From the NCBI GenBank assembly GCA_002007465.1, contig LNAC01000732.1, forward strand, positions 541,393-605,392: a DNA stretch of 64,000 bases, given 5' to 3'. The notes under the pieces are model-generated. The model did not search any database. It was not told the DNA's origin and was given only the letters and a program-made list of their open reading frames with translations. Position 1 is the stretch's first letter. Every line of letters starts with the position of its first letter. Position numbers and translations under genes: made by a program. The DNA is from Ailurus styani. Lineage: Eukaryota > Chordata > Mammalia > Carnivora > Ailuridae. Shown here piece after piece: positions 56,850 to 64,000 of the stretch.

Positions 56850-58600
56850 GCCAGGGAGGATCCAACTGGATAAAAGAATAAGGAAGAACTATGTGTTGTC
56901 TACAAGAAAGGAATTTTAACTAAAAAGACAGAGAGCTATATTAAAGGTAAACAGATGGACAGAAGAGGGGTGCCTGGGTGGCTGAGTGGGTTAAGCCTCT
57001 GCCTTCAGCTCAGGTCACGTTCTCAGGGTCCTGGGATTGAGCCCCACATTGGGCTCTCTGCTCGGCAGGGAGCCTGCTTCCTCCTCTCTCTCTGCCTGTC
57101 TCTCTGCCTACTTGTGATCTCTCTCTCTGTCAAATAAATAAAATCTTAGATGGACAGAAGATACACCATGCAATTAAGAGGCTGTGTAATATCAAACAAA
57201 ATAGATGTCAAGACAAAGAATACTGTCAGAGATAAAGAGGAATATTTAATAATGATAGATGCATCAAATATCAACAAGTTATAATTCTAAATGTAAGTAC
57301 ACTAAAAGGAAACAATATAAGCTAGTAACATATTGATTTAACCTAGGAGTATGAATAAAAATCATATATAAATATAGTAAATAAATTGAACACTAAACTA
57401 AATAATAATACGCCATGCAAAACAAAGGTTTGTTCCAGGAATGTGAAGATAAATTCACATTAAGAAGTCAGTATGGCCCATCAAGTTAATAAATTAAAGG
57501 AGAAAAAAAAACTGGCATGTTTTTTAAAAAGGTAAAATAATTTATAAAATTTAGTGTTTATTACTAATTTGGCTAAATACAAGATGAAACTATAATTAAA
57601 ATTATTAATGTGAAACAAACAAAATATAGTAACTTCAAAGGGAAAACATTAAATTAAAGGTAGTAGATAAGATAAAAATCAAATTATTATTTTTATTCAG
57701 TATTATTCTGACATATCTACAAATGTAATACCGAAGAGTAAGAAATTAGGTAAATAACGTAAGAACAAATAAATATTTTCAGATTAGATCCATTAAATCC
57801 CTGAAAATAATTGAAGAATGCATTAATATTGATAATTTAATAAGATATTGCGAAAAAGCATTTACAAGAGTACTTTTTCTACAGAGCAGCAGTAAAAAAT
57901 GAAAAATGATGCATTAGAAACAAGTGTGATCCAAATAGTACACAGAACTTCAAAATACACAGAATTAAAATTCACCACAAATTATTCAAACCAATATAAA
58001 GCAAAAGATTAGTCATTTTTGTTAGATATACCATAATCTTAATTGGGAGTGTTAATATCATAAGAATGTAATTTCTCCTCACACTTACTTAAGAATTCAA
58101 TGATCTTTTGATCAAACTCTCAAAGGGATTATATAAGGGAAATGCGGTAATTTAAAGTTGACTTCTCAAAAATGCACATGCCAGAACGACAAAGAACATT
58201 AAAAAGCAATTATGCCCAATAAAGTAACAAAAAATCATAAAGCTATAATAATTAACCATGAGATTGTACAGATCCATAGACATGAAGCTCAGTTTTTAAA
58301 AAGGGATTATATATCTATTTAAGTATGTAAGCATCTGCTGCATATTCAGACTGCTGAATCCAGATATCCATCAATCCATCCAAATAATTTAATCTTATAA
58401 AATGTAGGCTAACTTCTCAACCAGTGAGGAAGAACAGCTATTCAATACGTAGTACATAAACAATTGGTTGTCCATTATGAAAAAAAATGCACACACACAG
58501 ACACACATGCACATCTCAATTCTTTCCCCATGCCATAAAACTTACCAAATTCAGGAGAAATAAAATTTGAAAAGTAAAAAACAAAACCATACAAATTTTA
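56850..58600 (+). mobile_element. Degenerate L1M ORF2 region
   Basis: Sense ORF2-like motifs in order: aaatagatgtcaagacaaag, gataaagaggaatatttaat, ggtttgttccaggaatgtga, taataaattaaaggagaaaa and, later, ttagatataccataatctta and gccagaacgacaaagaacat. It is very AT-rich and diverged with no usable frame. The right boundary is approximate. A SINE is nested at 56966-57147. Confidence 0.65.
56966..57147 (+). mobile_element. Can-SINE with perfect 13-bp duplication
   Basis: ggggtgcctgggtggctgag head, CT-rich body, caaataaataaaatctt tail with almost no A-run. agatggacagaag at 56953-56965 and 57148-57160 is exact. The frame at 56955-57137 is SINE translation. Confidence 0.96.
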
Positions 58601-59369
58601 AGGTATGGGAAAATTTGGGGAGACATATAAGCTGTCTCTTAGTATGTTTAAAAGCTCACATTTAAAAAACAAAAACTTGAGGAATAAAAATATAATATTC
58701 CATTAACAAATTATATGATTACTGGGAAAATTATCATTTGCCTTTGAGAACTACTGTATAAAGTAGGTGAACTAATGTAAATAAAGCTTAATAAAGAATT
58801 TGGCAAATGATAAAAATTACTTGTTCTTTCTCTTTCATAAGTCACTTCTGGATTTTTATGATATACCCAGGAGGTAACTTTCCCAAAATAAGGCAACCTA
58901 CACCACAGCAACTAAAAAACAAACAAAACAAACCAATGTTGGCATATAGGGTTGGAGAGGTCCCTGTGCCTCCAAACAACAAAGTCTTCCTCTTACAGCA
59001 TCAACTCTTGCTTATTTTTTCACATCCAAAATTTAATGCTTTCAATTATGTATATTTATATATATATGGTTGCTATAAAAGATGAGTTAATATAGTTTAT
59101 GTTTTAATATTTGCCATTGTAAACTCCTGCAAAAATATATTCTGATATATTTCCATAAATCAAATGTTCATCATTACTGTTTCATTTGAACACCAAAACT
59201 TCAGGTTCTCAATTTCCTGAATTCTATTTTGATTTGTCATCTATGGCTGGTTTCTCTTACCAATTTTTCCCCCTAAAAAAACTTCAGAGTGTAACATTTT
59301 CAGTGCTTTCTGATGCTTGATAACTTATGTTTGTCCCCACATATTAGAAGATATCTGGGCTGGCTACAA
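58601..59369. other. AT-rich non-coding DNA
   Basis: The frames at 58711-58911 and 58807-59085 show no recognised domain. Short CA and TA runs lie near 58490 and 59050. Confidence 0.4.
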
Positions 59370-60170
59370 TTTGTGTGTGTGGTAACAAAAATACGTAACA
59401 TTAAATTTATCATCTTAATTACTTTTAAATATATAGTTCAGTAGTATCAAGTATATTCGTATTATTGTGAAGATCTTGCAACCCTGAAACTCTATACATA
59501 CTGAATGTTAATTTCCTCGGGCCCCTCTCGCAAACCCCTGTCAATCACCTTCCTACTTTCTGTTTCTATGATTTGGGCTACTTTAGATACTTCATACAAG
59601 TGGAATCATACAGTTTTTGTCCTTTTGTGACTGGTTTATTTTGCTTATTATAATGTCCTCTAGGTTCACTCACACTATAGCATATAATAGGATCTCCTTC
59701 TTTTTAAGGCTGCCTTATATCCCACTGTACATTTATACCATATTTTCTTTATTTATTCATCTGTTATCTGGGAATTTGGGTTGTTTCTACCTTTTGGCTA
59801 TTATGAATAATGCTGCTGTAAATACTGATATGCCAAGATCTTTTCAAGATTGTTTTGAATTTTTTCGGATATATACCTAAAAGTGGAATTGTTGGATCAT
59901 ATGATAATTATTTTTTAACTTGTTTAGGAACCTCTATTTTCCTTATAAAATGGCTGAACCATTTTGCATTTCCACCAACAGTGCACAAAGGTTCCAAATT
60001 TTCTGCATTCTCACCAACACTTATTACCTGTTTATAGTGGCTGTCATAATAGGGGTGAGATAAAAATCTCACTGTGGTTTTGATTTGTAGCTCTCTAATG
60101 ATTAGTGATGTTAAGTTTTTTTCATGGCTAATTGGCCATTTATATACCTTATTTAAACGGCTGTAATGTT
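59370..60170 (-). mobile_element. Ancient L1, antisense (ORF2 3' and 3' end)
   Basis: agttcagtagtatcaagtat, gatacttcatacaagtggaa, ctattatgaataatgctgct, tatacctaaaagtggaattg and catttccaccaacagtgcac are standard antisense L1M motifs. The frames at 59617-59880, 59855-60037 and 59908-60177 are translations of this repeat. Confidence 0.85.
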
Positions 60171-60474
60171 TCGTCATTGCACTTTTTATTGCTTAGAATA
60201 TTGCTGACCTTCCTCCATTGTCCTCTAGCATGGAATACTGCTTTGAGAATTCCTTAGGACAACCTGATGTTTCTTACAGGTTTGCATTTGTTGCCTGGAA
60301 AGCTAAGTAATTCCCTCTTCCACTTTTATGCTAATTCATTTTACTAGGTTATGTCTCATTAACCACTGAACTTATGAATTACTCTTAGAATTAGTGTGCC
60401 TTTTCAGTGCATAGTTTCAGGTCTTTCTATATTTCAAGAAGAATGTCTTATGGAGTGCAGCAATAGGTCAGATT

Positions 60475-60690
60475 AATGGTAGAGACTCTGGAGTCAGAAG
60501 GCTTTGGTCTGATATCTGGCACCATCACCTACAAGTTCCATGTTTCTTAGAAATAAAAAAAAAAGCTATGTTCCTTCTTTCCTTCACGTGCAAAATGGAA
60601 ATAGACATTACAGTAGTATCAACTTGTTAGGGTCCTAGTAAGGATCAAATGAGTTCATAAATGCCATGTTTAACAGAGTCTAGAAAATAA
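60475..60690 (-). mobile_element. MIR SINE, antisense
   Basis: gagactctggagtcagaagg, ccatcacctacaagttccat, gcaaaatggaaatagacatt and gtaaggatcaaatgagttca follow the reversed MIR order. Confidence 0.75.
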
Positions 60691-60765
60691 TAGCTAACAT
60701 TTATTGAGTACTAGCTATTAACTATCAGGTAGTATAATACTCTTTATCTGCTGAATTGTTTCAAA
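60691..60765 (+). mobile_element. MIR fragment
   Basis: aatagctaacatttattgag followed by tactagctattaact is the start of a sense MIR. It adjoins the antisense MIR, giving a tail-to-head pair. Confidence 0.55.
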
Positions 60766-60789
60766 TATTGCCAAATAATCCCTTCATTC

Positions 60790-61205
60790 TGCATCTTTTC
60801 AAAGCCAATTTTCCACTTTATCCATCAAGGGGTAGTGTCTGCTGCTTCTCCTGTTGAATATGACCTACCCCTAACTCTGAGCAATAGAATGCGGCAGAAC
60901 TTGATTCTTTGCCTCAGCTTTAAGCTTCACTCTGTTACTATCTAATTGCTGAGTTCTGGAAAACAATGTGAAGAGAGGTCATGAAGAAGCCATCAAGGTC
61001 CAACCCATGTAAATGAAGTCACTCTGTATCCTCCATCCCCCATTGAACTTTCCCAGCTGGTACCAGGCAGAGCAGAGAGGAGCCATAATCATAGAGCCAT
61101 GCCTGAACAGTCTCTCACAGAACTGCAAGCTTTAAAATGATTATGAATTTAAGCTATTAAACTTTGGGGGGTGGTTTGTTACACAGTAACAGATAACCAA
61201 AACTA
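60790..61205 (+). mobile_element. MLT1-type MaLR LTR
   Basis: ctgagcaatagaatgcggca, gaagaagccatcaaggtcca, gaatttaagctattaaactt and tttgttacacagtaacagat, with a final aaccaaaac, follow the MLT1 order from the middle to the 3' end. It is an old solitary LTR; no internal retroviral sequence adjoins it. Confidence 0.75.
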
Positions 61206-61379
61206 TTATAGTTATGTTATTTGTCTCTATCTTTTATTCTTCAGCTTCAGGGTGATTAGCTTCACTTGCTATTTCAACTTTGTGTGTTAGTTCTTCTTAC
61301 TCATCATTTTTATTTTCTTACATTTGCAATGTACCTTTTTTGTGTGTGTAATTTCGTTAATGGGCATTTTATCATTGCA

Positions 61380-61570
61380 TTTAAGAGTACAGACTCTGGA
61401 GCCAGACTGGTTAAATTAAAATTTCAGCTCCATCACTTACTTGTTGTAAAACTTTGTGCCTTGTGCTAAAGATCTTTATGACTCAGTTTTTTTCATCTAT
61501 AAAATGAGAATACACAGCCTACCTTCTAGAACTGTCATGAGAATAAAATAAACACATCTAGACTGCTCAG
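61380..61570 (-). mobile_element. MIR SINE, antisense
   Basis: gagtacagactctggagcca, tcagctccatcacttacttg, ctcagtttttttcatctata followed by aaatgagaat, and gtcatgagaataaaataaac follow the antisense MIR order. Confidence 0.8.
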
Positions 61571-61619
61571 AAGAGAAACACAGTAACCACTGTGTTAGCT
61601 ATTATATCACATCACTTAA

Positions 61620-62420
61620 CTGAAAATACTTCCTGTTTAAGTTCTATCCCTGTGTAAATCACTCACATGGATGTTATTTAGTACTTAAGTTATGTATTAT
61701 TCCAGACTGAAATCTTTACAAGTTTTTGCATACTATGTTCTGCTTTTACTCCCCCTCTCCTCTGTCATATTTGCTTAGTTTCCATGATACTTCATTTCTT
61801 CCTACCCAAAATGTATAACTTTGTCCAGGTTTTGTACCTATTCTGATACAGTTGAAATTAATTTTATTACATTTATAATTTACCTGGCACTTACTTGTCT
61901 TTTCTGAGTTATAATTTGATAGATGGATATTACAGATAGTTCATTCTTCTATAGTATGTGGTGTGGATAGGGGATAGAGGAGAGGTAAGAGCCACACTGG
62001 CATCTTGGATATTCTTTGTGGGAAGACTAGATCTCTCTTATATATTCTGATGACTTAGATACCTTTGACATTTGCTCCAGCTAAATATAGTTCTGTCCTT
62101 AGGAAAAGAAAACCACTGCTCCCACCCCTGCCCACTATCATCATCACCAAAGCTGTGACTTATTTAAGAACTTAGGACTTTATCAGAAACATTCAGATCT
62201 ACTTGTTGATATTGATTTTCACATTTCTTTCCCCAGCAGCAATTAATATGAACCCTCAACATTCTATATAAGAAAAGGGAAGGAAATAATATTTCCTTCC
62301 ATTTGAGATTTAAGGTTATTAGAATTTTCAGGATTTTGTCAATTCATTAATGCGTATGCAGAATATGATATCATGACTAAATATAGCACCATCCTGCCCT
62401 GAAATTTCCTGTATTTCGTT
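61620..62420. other. Non-coding DNA, no feature recognised
   Basis: No gene. Some parts near 61700-61800 may be diverged L2, but no firm match was made. Confidence 0.4.
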
Positions 62421-62426
62421 GGCCAT

Positions 62427-62778
62427 TACTATGGTCCAACTGTGTCCTCCCAAAATACATTATGTTGAAATTCTAATGCCCAATGTGACAGTATTCGGAG
62501 ATGGGGCATATGGGAGGTGCTTTAGATCATGAGGTTGGGGCTTTCATGCATGGGATTAGTGTTTTTGTAACAGAGATCTCACTGAGTTCCTAAGCCCCTT
62601 CTGTCTTACAAGTATATGATGAAAGTTCATAAACCAGAAGAGGTCCTCACCCAATCATGCTCTCATCCTTATCTCAGACTTCCAGTCCCCAGAATTGTGA
62701 GAAATAAATTTCTGTTGCTTATAAGCTATCCAATCTATGGTATTTTGTTATAGAAGCCCAAACAGACTAAGATAGACA
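62427..62778 (+). mobile_element. ERVL-MaLR-type LTR, sense
   Basis: tactatggtccaactgtgtc, atgttgaaattctaatgccc, gagatggggcatatgggagg, catgcatgggattagtgttt, gaattgtgagaaataaattt (with an AATAAA polyadenylation signal) and gttatagaagcccaaacaga followed by ctaaga match the MaLR LTR layout from end to end. The copy is solitary and diverged. Confidence 0.88.
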
Positions 62779-62789
62779 CCTATTTTTAA

Positions 62790-63834
62790 ATTTATGATAT
62801 AAGGTCATGCCTTGATTACTGTTATTCTTTGTATTTGTTTGTATATAGGTTTGTTTGTAATAATGGAGGAGGAATTACCTTATATCTCCTATACGATAAA
62901 AAGTGGAGACCCAAATTTCATATACCATTTCTTCTTAGGAATTAAACCCCCCTTTGAATATAACAATCTCAGAAAAAAATTCTAGAATGACCTCAAACAA
63001 AATAGGTTGTTTATAAACTAAAACCCATCATATATTTTTCAAAAAGACAACTTTGCGCTTTTGTAATTGTTTGCTTTGAAATGATTAGAAAGGAAATTGT
63101 AGAAAAGTCAATAATACTTTTCTAATACGTTACATTGATCATAAATTCACTCTTGGATGTACTTGACCTGAACCACCTCAACTGCCATCCACTGTGTCCC
63201 CCCAAAAAGTTTTGGTTGACACATTATCACATTCAGTCCTCTGGCATTGGGAGTAAAATATTTATTATCACCTTCATCTTTCATTGGTTTGGAATTTGAC
63301 ATTTATATCTCAGAAGATCCTTGAAGGTAACCTCTCCACTATTTTTTAAAACTTTTTCTCACGATAGTTTAAAAACATAAACTTAACTAAAAAGAAAAGA
63401 AAATGAGATAATTGCTATACTTAATATTTATATGATGATTTATTATAATATTTGTTTGTAATGTAAGTCCTTTTAGAGTTTAATTAATCCCACTTAGTAT
63501 TTAAGTATCCTATATATCTGCCAACAGGAGTTCAATTTCTAGTTACTGTTTATTAGCGAGATAATTGGGCTTATTACTTAAGCATGGTGCCTCCCTGGCA
63601 TTCAGCCCAGATGGGGTATTTTATATGTATTATATCTGGAAAAGGAAAGGATACATTTCCTCAAAAGCAGATGTTTAAACAATATTAAGAACTTTAAATT
63701 TTTCAAACCGCCTAATGCACCAAAACAGGAGTTGAAGCAATGTAGCAGAACCAAATACATTAAACTCATAAACTAGAACACTTTCTCTTAAACTGCTAAG
63801 TTTATATTTACCTCTATCAAAGAGTTTTAGTTTT

Positions 63835-63838
<4 letters not shown>
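62790..63838. other. AT-rich non-coding DNA
   Basis: No gene and no repeat confidently identified. Confidence 0.45.

Positions 63839-63869
<31 letters not shown>
63839..63869. repeat. (AC)n microsatellite
   Basis: An uninterrupted AC dinucleotide array of about 15 units ends at cag. It is a likely polymorphic marker. Confidence 0.97.
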
Positions 63870-63871
<2 letters not shown>

Positions 63872-64000
63872 GTTTTACATTTCAAGCTTAGTTAGCTAAA
63901 CTATTTTTTGTCAATCTGTAACATTACTTTCTTCTGAAAAATAATTTTCAAACTTGGTAAAAAGCTTTCTTGTTGAAGGCTTGCCAAGTTTCCAGTTTTT

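Larger units (their letters stand above)
55425..56850 (-). mobile_element. Ancient L1, antisense, interrupted by two SINEs
   Basis: tcatttgtctattgattgac, gtaatggctgaatcaaatgg, ccaccagcagtgcagcagaa, gttgagcatctttttatttt and tcctatttta are antisense L1 ORF2 and 3' motifs. SINEs split it at 55673-55888 and 56452-56654, and an assembly duplication lengthens it at 56168-56386. The element boundary near 56850 is approximate. Confidence 0.75.

Overview
This window looks like non-coding mammalian chromosome, and I find no protein-coding gene that I can support. All open reading frames are short (139 codons or fewer). The only recognisable proteins among them are decayed LINE-1 reverse-transcriptase fragments. 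No rRNA gene, free-standing tRNA gene, CRISPR array, operon or prokaryotic signal is visible. The host is a carnivore: 27 tRNA-Lys-derived Can-SINE copies are present on both strands, and carnivore-type L1 3' ends are also seen. The form of the SINE head (gggttaaagcctctgcctt-like) fits a caniform, most likely a musteloid such as a mustelid. That last step rests on remembered family consensus, not on a search.

Layout. 1-9.4 kb: a Tigger/MER2-type DNA transposon, four Can-SINEs, L2 remnants and AT-rich unique DNA. 9.4-16 kb: antisense L1, a MaLR-type LTR, MIR, L2 and L1M 3' ends. 16-22 kb: six Can-SINEs, two hAT-type MITE remnants and a very small L1-derived insertion. 22-29 kb: an assembly duplication around an N at 23308, two diverged copies of an L2-associated segment, a long L2, and a 0.1-kb L1 insertion with a 14-bp target duplication. 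29.4-33.4 kb: a degenerate L1 carrying most of ORF2 and the 3' UTR, holding two Can-SINEs. 33.5-45 kb: a MER20-type element, a 5'-truncated L1, and two related LTR-like repeats (about 36.9-37.7 and 40.1-41.2 kb), the second cut by an assembly duplication around an N at 40574. Between these repeats lies a repeat-poor interval (37.8-39.1 kb), the best candidate for conserved regulatory DNA. 45-49 kb: L1M 5', ORF and 3' regions with nested SINEs. 49-64 kb: L2, MIR, three MaLR-type LTRs, antisense and sense L1M tracts, and a third assembly duplication around an N at 56277.

No genes act together here. The window is either intergenic or part of a large intron, and the sequence alone cannot decide which. 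Its most informative content is (i) the three single-N joins flanked by repeated sequence, which look like unmerged contig or haplotype overlaps, at least one apparently caused by a SINE present on one haplotype only; (ii) clear nested-insertion histories marked by target-site duplications; and (iii) a few repeat-free intervals that deserve a conservation check. I see no evidence of a new biological system.
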